Of a stretch of 28,487 nucleotides of DNA, positions 1 to 7,322 are shown one piece after another. Numbering within the stretch: the stretch's first letter is position 1; the number at the start of each line of letters is the position of its first letter. The stretch lies in contig CAKVFO010000024.1 of the NCBI GenBank assembly GCA_934746785.1, forward strand, positions 1-28,487, written 5' to 3'. The notes beneath the pieces are model-generated. The model was not told the origin of the DNA. It ran no database searches and saw nothing but the letters and a program-made list of their open reading frames with translations. The position numbers and the translations under genes are program-made. The stretch is from an uncultured Clostridium sp. Its GTDB lineage: Bacteria > Bacillota > Clostridia > Clostridiales > Clostridiaceae.

Positions 1-2
1 TT

Positions 3-380
3 GCTGAAATGGGCAAAATATTAGGATATGAAGGAAATCTTTCAGAAGTTTTAGAAAGAGATAATAAGGTAAAAATAAAAGATAGAATGTATTTAAATGG
101 AGCAGAAAAATTTCAATGGCCAGCAATGGATATTGAACCATTAGGGGATGTAGGTTTTTGTCATGGATTAAGAGATCATTTTGGAATTTTAGTAGATGGA
201 ACGGTAGTGCCATGTTGTTTAGATGGTGAAGGAAATGTACCTCTTGGCAATATATATGAAAAATCTTTAAAAGAAATCCTTGAAGGTGAAAGAGCAAGAA
301 ATATTTATGAGGGTTTTTCAAGAAGAAAAAGAGTTGAAGAATTATGTAAGAGATGCGGATATAGTGAAAAATTTAAATAA
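3..380 (+). CDS. Radical SAM/SPASM domain protein, 3' part only
   Basis: The reading frame is open to the left edge, so this is the C-terminal part of a larger gene. What remains looks like a SPASM domain, the C-terminal region that binds auxiliary iron-sulfur clusters in many radical SAM enzymes. Seen: a Cys in FCHG, a Cys pair in VPCCLDG, then the typical LGNIYEKSLKEILEG stretch and a closing CKRCG motif near the C terminus. The PCC...LGN...I...C..CG spacing is characteristic of SPASM proteins. The radical SAM core with its CX3CX2C motif would lie outside the window, so the substrate cannot be inferred. The gene converges with nadC and ends just before a shared hairpin. Internal ATG codons (for example at 9) are not credible starts because the frame continues upstream. 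Confidence 0.75.
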   Translation, partial: AEMGKILGYEGNLSEVLERDNKVKIKDRMYLNGAEKFQWPAMDIEPLGDVGFCHGLRDHFGILVDGTVVPCCLDGEGNVPLGNIYEKSLKEILEGERARNIYEGFSRRKRVEELCKRCGYSEKFK

Positions 381-381
381 T

Positions 382-422
382 AATTTAAAGGATGCAACTA
401 TTATTGATGCACCCTTTAAATT
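382..422. terminator. Bidirectional hairpin between SPASM gene and nadC
   Basis: A 15-bp stem (382-396 with 408-422, one G-T type mismatch) closes an 11-nt loop in the 60-bp gap between two convergent stop codons. The A/T-rich ends of the arms give short U-tracts on both strands, so it may serve both genes. No long T-run follows, so efficiency is uncertain. Confidence 0.6.
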
Positions 423-440
423 CTAAATTATTAACTATGT

Positions 441-1289
441 TTAAATGTTAGTTAGGTTCTTTAGAGAGATATCTAAGACCTTAAATGAATGTGTTAATGC
501 TCCACATGAAATGTAGTCCACTCCTGTTTCACCATAAGATCTTATAGTATCAAGAGTTATGTTTCCTGAACATTCAGTGATGGCACGTCCATTTATTAAT
601 TCAACCATTTTTTTAGCCATTTCAGGAGTCATGTTATCAAGCATTATTATATCTGCTTTAGATTCAATTGCTTCAAGAACTTCTTCTTTTGTTTCTGTTT
701 CAACCTCTATTTTAGTAGTAAATGAAGAGTGCTTTTTAGCAAGGGCAACAGCTTGTTTAATTCCACCAGCTGCAGCAATATGATTATCTTTTATAAGAAC
801 AGAATCAGAAAGTGATAATCTATGATTAACACCACCTCCACATACAACAGAATATTTATCTAAATGTCTGTAAAGAGGTGTTGTTTTTCGTGTATCTACA
901 AGTTTACTTTTTAATCCTTCAAGTTTTGAAGCATAATTATAAGTAGTAGTAGCTACACCACTCATTCTTTGCATTAAGTTAAGGGCAATTCTTTCGCCCA
1001 TTAATATATTTCTTGTATTTCCTGTAATTGTACCAATTATAGTACTAGAAGTTACTTTATCACCATCTTCAATATGAAAATTACAAGTTACATTTCCAAT
1101 AAGTTTAAAAACTCTTTTAAATACAGGAATTCCACAAATTATTCCATCTTCTTTAGCTATAACAGAAGCAGTTGATACACTATCTTCTGGAATTAAAGCA
1201 TTAGTTGTTATATCTCCAAAAGGCATATCTTCTTGAATAGCCTTACTTATCAAATCATCAACAATTAAGTAATTTAACATAGTTTTCAT
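441..1289 (-). CDS. nadC: Nicotinate-nucleotide pyrophosphorylase (quinolinate phosphoribosyltransferase)
   Basis: This 282-aa protein matches the normal NadC length. It converts quinolinate and PRPP to nicotinic acid mononucleotide, the third step of de novo NAD synthesis in the cytoplasm. Seen: the N-terminal EDMPFGDITT signature, GERIALNLMQRMSGVAT, the substrate-binding VDTRKTTPLYR stretch, GGGVNHRLSLSDSVLIKDNHI (interrupted in family members only slightly), IEVE, and the barrel motif DIIMLDNMTPE. It is the last gene of a leftward nadA-nadB-nadC operon and its start lies 32 nt inside the end of nadB, suggesting translational coupling. The first ATG (1289) has AAGGG only about 4 nt upstream; a second ATG at 1280 is an alternative start that would cost three residues. 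Confidence 0.95.
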   Translation of the reverse strand: MKTMLNYLIVDDLISKAIQEDMPFGDITTNALIPEDSVSTASVIAKEDGIICGIPVFKRVFKLIGNVTCNFHIEDGDKVTSSTIIGTITGNTRNILMGERIALNLMQRMSGVATTTYNYASKLEGLKSKLVDTRKTTPLYRHLDKYSVVCGGGVNHRLSLSDSVLIKDNHIAAAGGIKQAVALAKKHSSFTTKIEVETETKEEVLEAIESKADIIMLDNMTPEMAKKMVELINGRAITECSGNITLDTIRSYGETGVDYISCGALTHSFKVLDISLKNLTNI

Positions 1290-2520
1290 CTACCCTTTCT
1301 TTTAGAAAATCTATTAAGTCATCCTTTGAGGGATAAGTTGTTATATCATTATAAAGTTCATTATTAAGCTTTTGCGCGCATCTATATCCAAAAACAACAC
1401 CTTCAAGAAGAGAGTTGCTAGCTAATCTATTGCTGCCATGAACTCCAGTACATGCTGCTTCACCTAGTGCAAAAAGAGCTTTTAAATTTGTTTCTCCATA
1501 GGTGTTTATTTTAATTCCTCCCATTGCATAATGATGAGCAGGAGAAATAGGAAGCATGTCCTTTTCCATTTTATATCCTCTTTTTAAACATTCATTATAA
1601 AGAAAAGGGAATCTCTTAATTAAGAAATCTTTTCCTAAGTGTCTTAAATCAAGATATACATAAGGAATATCAGGGTTCTTGCTCATTTCCTCTAAAATTG
1701 CTCTAGAAACAACATCACGAGGTTTTAAAGAATCAACAAATTCTTCACCTTTAAGATTCTTAATTATTCCACCTTCACCTCGTAATGATTCAGATAAAAG
1801 AAGTCTCTTTCCATTAGATTCTTTTTCATATAATACTGTAGGATGAAGTTGAAGATAGTTAATATCTTTAATTTCAACATCATTCTTTAAAGCTATAGAA
1901 ATTCCATCACCAGTCAAGCAAGGGAAGTTTGTCGTTGATTTAAATAAACCACCAAGACCGCCAGTTGCTAAAATAGTAGCTTTAGAATGAATTTGGAAAG
2001 TAGAATTATTAAAAAAACATATTCCACCTAAACATTTATTATCTTTTTTTATAATATCAATTAGTTTGCAATGTTCTATAACTTGTATATTTTTTCTTTT
2101 TTCAAGTTCTTTATAAAGAGCTTCCATAATAAATCTTCCAGTTTCATCTTTAATATGTGCAATTCTGAAAGTACTATGTCCCCCTTCTCTTGTATAACTT
2201 AATGAACCATCTTCATTTCTATCAAATTCAACATTAAGATTTACAAGTCTCTTAATATTATCACGTGATTCTCTAACAAGTACTTCAACCGCTGTTCTAT
2301 CATTTTTATAATTTCCTGCCTTCATAGTATCTTCAATATAGGAATCTAAATCTGCATCATTTAAAAGAGTAGAAATTCCACCTTGAGCTAAAAATGAATT
2401 ACAATCTTTTAGTCCTTCCTTTGTGACAATAATTATATTAAGATTTTTATTAAGGTTTAAAGCTGTATAAACACCGGCAATTCCACTACCAGCTATTAAG
2501 ACATCACAGGTTTTATTCAT
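1258..2520 (-). CDS. nadB: L-aspartate oxidase, short form
   Basis: FAD enzyme that oxidises L-aspartate to iminoaspartate, the first step of de novo NAD synthesis. Seen: an N-terminal dinucleotide-binding motif IAGSGIAGVYTALNL, the AQGGIS loop, a capping region with HSTFRIAH and DETGR, the active-site SESLRGEGG, PRDVVSRAI, and the FAD motif ALGEAACTGVHGSNRLASN. The protein has 420 residues and stops soon after the FAD domain. Many NadB proteins (Escherichia coli, Bacillus subtilis) are about 530-540 aa with an extra C-terminal helical bundle, which is absent here. It starts 2 nt after the nadA stop with GGGAG inside the nadA end, and overlaps nadC by 32 nt. Confidence 0.95.
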   Translation of the reverse strand: MNKTCDVLIAGSGIAGVYTALNLNKNLNIIIVTKEGLKDCNSFLAQGGISTLLNDADLDSYIEDTMKAGNYKNDRTAVEVLVRESRDNIKRLVNLNVEFDRNEDGSLSYTREGGHSTFRIAHIKDETGRFIMEALYKELEKRKNIQVIEHCKLIDIIKKDNKCLGGICFFNNSTFQIHSKATILATGGLGGLFKSTTNFPCLTGDGISIALKNDVEIKDINYLQLHPTVLYEKESNGKRLLLSESLRGEGGIIKNLKGEEFVDSLKPRDVVSRAILEEMSKNPDIPYVYLDLRHLGKDFLIKRFPFLYNECLKRGYKMEKDMLPISPAHHYAMGGIKINTYGETNLKALFALGEAACTGVHGSNRLASNSLLEGVVFGYRCAQKLNNELYNDITTYPSKDDLIDFLKERVDENYVKLLNC

Positions 2521-2522
2521 AA

Positions 2523-3431
2523 TTAGTCATCTCCCAGTTTATGCATGTTTTGTAGTGCATTATATGCTTTTATTCTTGAGTTTTCATCGATTATTATTTC
2601 ATTAGTTTCATTTAAAAGACAATCATATACTTTTTGAAGATTTGTCATCTTCATATTAGGGCATATCATTGAATTTTTTAATGGAATAAACTTCTTATCA
2701 GGACTTTTTAATTTCATTTGATGAAGAACACCTTCTTCAGTAACCACAATAAATCCATCTGATTTTGAAGAGGCAGAGTAATTGATAATTTCAGATGTAC
2801 TTCCAATGAAATTAGCTAAGTTTCTAACTTCTTTATTACATTCAGGATGTACTAAGACTTCAAAATCAGGATATTCTTCTTTTAATTCAAGAATGTCCTC
2901 TTTTTGAACTCTTTCATGTGTAGGGCAGAAACCTTGATATAATATGAAGTTCTTTTCAGGGAAGTGTTCAGAAATGAAGCTGCCTAGGTTTCTATCAGGT
3001 AGGAAGATAATGTCCTTTTCTTTTATATTTTTCATTATCTTTAGAGCTGATGACGATGTAACACAAACATCAGACATAGCTTTAATATCTAAATTAGTAT
3101 TTATATAACTTATAACTTTTGCTAAAGGGTGCTGCGCTTTCAATTCTTGAAGTCTATCTGTTAATGCCATATCAGCCATTGGACATCTAGATTCTTCAGC
3201 AGGTAATAATACCTTTTTCTGAGGAGATAAAATTTTTGCACTTTCAGCCATGAAACGTACACCACAGAAAACAATAAGTTCTGAATCAGATTCAACTGCC
3301 TTTTTAGAAAGGAAATATGAATCTCCAATAATATCAGCAATATCCTGAACTTCAGCTGGCTGATAAAGATGTGCTAAAATTAATGCTTTTTTTTCTTTTT
3401 TTAGTCTGTTGATCTCTTTTACTAAATCCAC
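2523..3431 (-). CDS. nadA: Quinolinate synthase A
   Basis: Condenses iminoaspartate with dihydroxyacetone phosphate to quinolinate, using a labile [4Fe-4S] cluster. The GTG at 3431 is chosen as start: AAGGAG lies 9 nt upstream, the product begins VDLVKEINRLKKEKK as in other NadA proteins, and it is 302 aa, the normal length of the short NadA type. A longer open frame back to 3509 runs through the operator and the -35 box and is not coding. Seen: AHLYQPAEVQDIADIIGDS, the three cluster cysteines in SRCPMA (about residue 83), GFCPTHE and MICPNMK, plus VTSSSA, PDRNLG and HPECNKEV. It is the first gene of the nadABC operon and works directly with NadB next door. Confidence 0.95.
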   Translation of the reverse strand: MDLVKEINRLKKEKKALILAHLYQPAEVQDIADIIGDSYFLSKKAVESDSELIVFCGVRFMAESAKILSPQKKVLLPAEESRCPMADMALTDRLQELKAQHPLAKVISYINTNLDIKAMSDVCVTSSSALKIMKNIKEKDIIFLPDRNLGSFISEHFPEKNFILYQGFCPTHERVQKEDILELKEEYPDFEVLVHPECNKEVRNLANFIGSTSEIINYSASSKSDGFIVVTEEGVLHQMKLKSPDKKFIPLKNSMICPNMKMTNLQKVYDCLLNETNEIIIDENSRIKAYNALQNMHKLGDD

Positions 3432-3451
3432 TTTATACAACTCCTTATAGA

Positions 3452-3479
3452 TTATACAAGTGTATATACACTTGTATAA
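3452..3479. promoter_or_regulatory. 28-bp perfect palindrome, probable NAD-repressor operator
   Basis: A perfect inverted repeat with half-site TTATACAAGTGTAT covers the expected transcription start of nadA, just downstream of the -10 box. The core ACAAGTGTA-TA-TACACTTGT resembles the ACAGGTGTC-type palindromes I recall for NiaR (YrxA), the nicotinate-responsive repressor of Firmicute nad genes. The identity of the regulator is inference; the palindrome is directly seen. Confidence 0.7.
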
Positions 3480-3480
3480 A

Positions 3481-3509
3481 AGTTTAAGACAAATATAATG
3501 TTTTGTCAA
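3481..3509 (-). promoter_or_regulatory. nadABC promoter
   Basis: On the minus strand TTGACA (3509-3504) is followed after 17 nt by TAAACT (3486-3481), a consensus -35 with a 4/6 -10. The palindromic operator begins 1-2 nt downstream, placing it over the start site, as expected for repression. Confidence 0.6.
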
Positions 3510-3570
3510 TTTTGAACAATGTATAAAAAATATGAGGATGTCAATAATTGAGATATAAGGAGTGATAAAT

Positions 3571-4158
3571 ATGAGTAGAAGAAGAAGAAGATATATATTA
3601 GGAACTGCTATTATATTTACTTGTTTATTTTCTATAAGTTTCTTAGTTTTTAATAGATATTTAGATAATAAGAAGGAAGAAATAGAAGAGGCACATCAAG
3701 AAACTCTAGCAAGAGAAAAAGAAAAGAATATAGATGATAGCGTTATAGTGATTTTATATAAAGATGATATAAAAGAACAAGAAACAACCCTTAAGGAATT
3801 AAAAAAGTCTTTAGGAGTAAATCATGATTTGAATGAAAAAGAACTTTCAAATATATTATCAGGAAAAGGTTACGTTTTAGATGGGGTATACGATAAAGAA
3901 ATAATTTATAGAAGAACAATAAAAGATAGTATAGAACCCAATATGTACTATATTGGTGAATGTGATGGATGTATCGCAATTTATACTAGTGATGAACAAG
4001 GAAATTTAACTATTAATGATCCACACAATGATATTTTTAGAGTAGGTAAAAAATTTAAAGACTTAACTAAAAATGATCAAAATATAATAAAAAATAGAGA
4101 ATTAAAGTTTTCTAATAAAGATGATGCAGAAGAAAAGATATCTGAATTAATATCATAA
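3571..4158 (+). CDS. Membrane-anchored BofC C-terminal-domain-like protein
   Basis: The ATG at 3571 is preferred over the GTG at 3562: AAGGAG sits 8 nt upstream. The 195-aa product has five N-terminal arginines, one membrane segment (about residues 8-27) and an exported or intermembrane charged part. Around residues 121-138 lies EPNMYYIGECDGCIAIYT, followed by DLTKNDQNIIKN; the Y-Y-I-G-x-x-D-G-x-I-A-I-Y pattern is that of the BofC C-terminal domain. In Bacillus subtilis BofC restrains SpoIVB signalling during spore formation and is encoded just upstream of ruvA, as here. It also carries two close cysteines (ECDGC). The function by homology is plausible but similarity is limited to the domain core. 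It is divergent from nadA. Confidence 0.6.
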   Translation: MSRRRRRYILGTAIIFTCLFSISFLVFNRYLDNKKEEIEEAHQETLAREKEKNIDDSVIVILYKDDIKEQETTLKELKKSLGVNHDLNEKELSNILSGKGYVLDGVYDKEIIYRRTIKDSIEPNMYYIGECDGCIAIYTSDEQGNLTINDPHNDIFRVGKKFKDLTKNDQNIIKNRELKFSNKDDAEEKISELIS

Positions 4159-4166
4159 GTAAAAGT

Positions 4167-4208
4167 AAACTGTCTATTAATTAGTTGATATGAGGCAGTT
4201 TATTTTTT
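4167..4208 (+). terminator. Rho-independent terminator of BofC-like gene
   Basis: AAACTGTCT (4167-4175) pairs with AGGCAGTTT (4193-4201), 9 bp with one G-T pair, followed by ATTTTTT. Repeat copy A begins at the end of this T-run. Confidence 0.75.
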
Positions 4209-4349
4209 GACGTATAGGAAATTTAAAATTTTTTTGAAAGTGAATATTGATTATTACTGGCTTTCTGATATGTAAGTTGGTAAAAATGTTGAAAAATAAT
4301 TGTAGGCCGCAAAAGAAGTATATAAAAATGGATCATGCAATTAAGGCGG
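4209..4349 (+). repeat. Intergenic repeat, copy A (5' module, degraded)
   Basis: It shares with 22244-22389 the opening ACGTATAGGAAAT, the conserved GATTATTACTGGCTTTCTG and ATATGTAAGT, the core TAATTGTAGGCCGCAAAAGA, and TTAAGGCGG. Homology ends at about 4349, so the central stem and the 3' hairpin module are missing. The internal pairing between the first ten bases and the CCAATACGTT counterpart, intact in copy C, has decayed here. No transposase or other gene is inside. The element starts directly after the T-run of a terminator. Confidence 0.8.
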
Positions 4350-4360
4350 AAAAACTATAA

Positions 4361-4483
4361 AAAAGCTATGAATGTTGTGTAGCGGTAGAGAACTTAAGCT
4401 TTGCAGTAAAAAAAGGAACTGTGTTTCTATTACTTGGAGCTAATGGAGCCGGGAAGAGTTATTTGGAAAAACCTCATTCATAG
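4361..4483 (+). pseudogene. Remnant of an ABC transporter ATPase
   Basis: Translation in one frame gives AVENLSFAVKKGTVFLLLG followed by ANGAGKS and a stop at 4481. This is the N-terminal strand region and Walker A motif (GxxGxGKS) of an ABC ATPase, preceded by KSY as in KSYG..AV. An upstream stop (4358-4360), no ribosome binding site and no Walker B, signature motif or later part show it is dead. A short out-of-frame echo (YGEVY, about 4490-4503) resembles the SGEV that usually follows. It begins 11 bp after repeat copy A. The fragment totals about 40 codons. Confidence 0.75.
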
Positions 4484-4531
4484 AGCAGTTATGGAGAAGT
4501 GTATAATAAACAAGGTCTTATTTACAAAATA

Positions 4532-4540
4532 TGTTATAAT
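4532..4540 (+). promoter_or_regulatory. Extended -10 promoter of cyclase-like gene
   Basis: TGTTATAAT fits the extended -10 pattern TGnTATAAT. No good -35 hexamer is seen. It lies about 50 nt before the start codon at 4592, on the far side of the ABC remnant, so the next gene has its own promoter. Confidence 0.45.
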
Positions 4541-4591
4541 AAAATTAAGATGAAAGATAAATAAGAGTTATTGATTTAGTGGAGGAAATAT

Positions 4592-5503
4592 ATGGATTAT
4601 TATGTACGTGCAAAAAAATTTATATTAAGGAATTCAAGACCTCTTGATATGGCAAGATGGAACTACCTATTTGAAAATGGAAGTAAAGAAGATGTTATTA
4701 ATATTTTAAAAAATTATCAAAATACTGATGGTGGTTTTGCAAATGCACTTGAGCCTGATTGTTGGAATATTAATTCAACACCATTGGAAACATGGGTAGC
4801 AACTAGAATCATACAAGAAATTAATTTAGATGATAAAAACCATCCAATAATAAAAGGGATTATAGATTATTTGTCCTCTAATGAAGAATTTGATGGTCAT
4901 AGATGGAATGGTTTAAATACAGTAGTAACAAATGATAATTATCCACATGCGCCTTGGTGGGCTTATAGTCAAAAGCAAGAATTGCAATATAATCCTACTG
5001 CTAGTTTAATAGGCTTTATATTGAAATATGCAGAAAAAGATACTGCTATATATAAGTTAGCTTGTGAGTTATCAAAGGAAGCCTATGATTATTTTAAAAA
5101 CAGTTTCCCTTTAGAGTCTATGCATGAAAGTGCTTGTTTTGTAGAATTATACGAGTACATGAAAGAATGCTCTATTTACAATTTATTGGATATGGAAGAG
5201 TTTAAAGAATTATTACAAAAGCAAATTAAACATGTTATAACATATGACACTAAAAGATGGAGTACTGATTATATATGCAAACCATCATTATTCATAAATA
5301 GTAAGTTAAGTGATTTCTATTTTGAAAACAAGGACATCTGTGACTTTGAATGTCAATTTATCTTAAATACTCAAAATAATGATGGTTCTTGGAACGTTAC
5401 ATGGAATTGGGATAATTATCCCGAAGAATGGGCTATAAGTAAAAATTGGTGGAAGTCAGATATTATTATAAAAAATATTAAGTACATTAAGGAATTTCAG
5501 TGA
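4592..5503 (+). CDS. Orphan protein with terpene-cyclase/prenyltransferase-like repeats
   Basis: A 303-aa soluble protein with GGAGG upstream of the ATG. Two segments resemble the QW-type repeats of the alpha/alpha toroid in squalene-hopene cyclases and protein prenyltransferases: KNYQNTDGGFANALEPD near residue 40 and LNTQNNDGSWNVTWNWDN near residue 270. It is rich in Trp, with WWAYSQKQELQYNPTAS in the middle. No catalytic DXDD motif of class II cyclases is seen and it is about half their length, so an enzymatic role is unproven. No signal peptide or membrane helix. It stands alone between its own promoter and its own terminator, with no isoprenoid genes nearby. Best described as a small (alpha/alpha)6-toroid-like protein of unknown function. 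Confidence 0.5.
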   Translation: MDYYVRAKKFILRNSRPLDMARWNYLFENGSKEDVINILKNYQNTDGGFANALEPDCWNINSTPLETWVATRIIQEINLDDKNHPIIKGIIDYLSSNEEFDGHRWNGLNTVVTNDNYPHAPWWAYSQKQELQYNPTASLIGFILKYAEKDTAIYKLACELSKEAYDYFKNSFPLESMHESACFVELYEYMKECSIYNLLDMEEFKELLQKQIKHVITYDTKRWSTDYICKPSLFINSKLSDFYFENKDICDFECQFILNTQNNDGSWNVTWNWDNYPEEWAISKNWWKSDIIIKNIKYIKEFQ

Positions 5504-5526
5504 TAAATCTAGAATTTTTAGAAAAC

Positions 5527-5564
5527 AGTAGCTTCTAATTGCCAGTAGGGGCTACTATTTTTTT
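5527..5564 (+). terminator. Rho-independent terminator after cyclase-like gene
   Basis: AGTAGCTTC (5527-5535) pairs with GGGGCTACT (5548-5556) including two G-T pairs, loop of 12 nt, then an 8-T run. Confidence 0.8.
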
Positions 5565-5669
5565 GACATTTTACAATATATATGATAGTTGAAAGATTTA
5601 TATTTAAATGATAAAGTATAATAAGGATTTAATGAGAACATACTTTCACATTTACTGGAGGACAAAAAA

Positions 5670-6281
5670 ATGTATGAATATATAAAGGGAAAATATATAG
5701 GAATTAATAAAGATTATATAATTGTAGAAAATAATAATATAGGATATAAAATATTTACTTCTGGATCGACTATGTCTGAAATGCCTGAAAGTGGAGAAGA
5801 AGTTATGTTATATATAGAACAAATAGTAAGAGAAGACTTCATAGGATTATACGGATTTGTAACAAGAGAAGAATTACAAATGTTTAAATTATTAATTTCT
5901 ATAAGTGGAGTAGGTGCAAAAGCTGCACTTTCATTACTTTCTATAAGTAGAGTAAATAATTTAAAGTATGCAATCATAATGGGAGATGAAAAACATATCT
6001 GCAGAGCACCAGGAATAGGAAAAAAGACAGCAGGAAGAATTATTCTTGAACTTAAGGAAAAACTTAAGAAGGAAGATATGATAATAGAAAGAACAGAAGA
6101 AAATGATTTATTATCTTCAGAAGAAAATAATGATTATGCATCAGTTATTAATGAAGCAAGTGAAGCGCTTATGGCACTTGGATATAGTGAAAAAGAAACT
6201 GAAACTGCATTAAAGAAAGTTAATAAGGAAGATACGGTAGAAAATATAATTAAGAGCTGTTTAAAAGTTTTAATGGGATAG
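5670..6281 (+). CDS. ruvA: Holliday junction DNA helicase subunit RuvA
   Basis: RuvA tetramers bind four-way DNA junctions and load RuvB rings for branch migration in recombinational repair. The 203-aa length is normal. Seen: the N-terminal OB-fold start MYEYIKGKYIG with VREDFIGLYGF, the two helix-hairpin-helix segments LLISISGVGAKAALSLLS and RAPGIGKKTAGRIILELKEKL, an acidic linker (about 132-150) and the C-terminal helical domain EASEALMALGYSEKE that contacts RuvB. TGGAGGAC precedes the ATG. A TATAAT at 5617-5622 could be the -10 of its promoter, with no convincing -35. RuvB follows after 15 nt. RuvC is not here, as usual in Firmicutes. Confidence 0.97.
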   Translation: MYEYIKGKYIGINKDYIIVENNNIGYKIFTSGSTMSEMPESGEEVMLYIEQIVREDFIGLYGFVTREELQMFKLLISISGVGAKAALSLLSISRVNNLKYAIIMGDEKHICRAPGIGKKTAGRIILELKEKLKKEDMIIERTEENDLLSSEENNDYASVINEASEALMALGYSEKETETALKKVNKEDTVENIIKSCLKVLMG

Positions 6282-6296
6282 GAGGTTTTATTTTAA

Positions 6297-7322
6297 ATGG
6301 AAAGAATTATTACTCCTCAGGAATTAGATGAGGATAATAGCGAATTAAGTCTTAGACCTCAAAAAATTACTGAATATATTGGTCAGGAAAAGGTTAAAGA
6401 AAGATTAGATATATTTATAAAAGCTGCTCAAAAAAGAAATGAAGCATTAGATCATGTACTTTTATATGGACCGCCTGGTTTAGGTAAAACTACTCTTGCT
6501 AATATTATAGCAAGAGAAATGGGAGGAAACTTAAAAGTTACTTCAGGTCCAGCAATTGAAAGAGCCGGGGACTTAGCTGCAATTTTAACTTCTTTAAAAG
6601 AAAATGATGTTTTATTTGTAGATGAAATACATAGACTTAATAGAAGTGTAGAAGAAATTCTTTATCCTGCAATGGAAGATTATGCACTTGATATAGTAAT
6701 TGGGAAAGGAGCAGCAGCTAAATCAATAAGATTAGACCTGCCTCCATTTACCTTAATTGGAGCAACAACTAGAATTGGAATGCTTACAGCTCCCCTTAGA
6801 GATAGATTTGGTGTTATGTGTGCTATGGAATATTACACTGATGATGAATTAAAAGAAATAATTATAAGAAGCGCCCTTGTTTTAGGATGCAATATAACAG
6901 AAGAAGGCGCTATTGAAATAGCAAGAAGATCAAGAGGAACACCAAGAATAGCTAATAGACTTTTAAAAAGAGTTAGAGATTATTCAGAGGTTTATTCGGA
7001 TAATCTAATAAGCTTGAAGGAAGCAAGAAAGGCTTTAGAACTTCTTGAAGTTGATGATAAAGGCTTTGATAGAGTAGATAATAAAATATTAGAAGCTATA
7101 ATAGATAATTTTGATGGAGGACCTGTAGGTATAGAAACACTATCTTATTTTATAGGAGAGGAACTAGGTACATTAGAAGATGTTTATGAACCATATCTTT
7201 TACAAGGTGGATATATTATAAGAACTCCAAGAGGAAGAGTTGCAACAGAAAAAGCTTATAATCATTTAGGAAGAAAGATGATTAAAAGAGGAAAACATGG
7301 GGAACAAAAAAGTTTCTTTTAA
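6297..7322 (+). CDS. ruvB: Holliday junction DNA helicase subunit RuvB
   Basis: AAA+ motor that drives branch migration together with RuvA. The 341-aa length is typical. Seen: RPQKITEYIGQEKVKERLDIF, Walker A GPPGLGKTTLA, Walker B VLFVDEIHRLNRSVEE, sensor 1 IGATTRIGMLTAPLRDRFG with the arginine finger region, sensor 2 GTPRIANRLLKRVRDY, and the C-terminal winged-helix domain ending PRGRVATEKAYNHLG. GGAGG stands 11 nt before the ATG, 15 nt after ruvA. The gene is complete and without oddities. Confidence 0.97.
   Translation: MERIITPQELDEDNSELSLRPQKITEYIGQEKVKERLDIFIKAAQKRNEALDHVLLYGPPGLGKTTLANIIAREMGGNLKVTSGPAIERAGDLAAILTSLKENDVLFVDEIHRLNRSVEEILYPAMEDYALDIVIGKGAAAKSIRLDLPPFTLIGATTRIGMLTAPLRDRFGVMCAMEYYTDDELKEIIIRSALVLGCNITEEGAIEIARRSRGTPRIANRLLKRVRDYSEVYSDNLISLKEARKALELLEVDDKGFDRVDNKILEAIIDNFDGGPVGIETLSYFIGEELGTLEDVYEPYLLQGGYIIRTPRGRVATEKAYNHLGRKMIKRGKHGEQKSFF

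Noticed and set aside
559..783. Rightward 74-codon frame inside nadC, and similar antisense frames inside other genes
   Set aside because: They lie entirely opposite well-supported genes, have no ribosome binding sites and no recognisable product; they are shadows of the real coding frames.
3520..3549. Possible forespore sigma-G promoter before the BofC-like gene (TGTATA, 17 nt, AATAATT)
   Set aside because: The -10 match is weak (4 of 7) and the implied start site would fall almost on the ribosome binding site.
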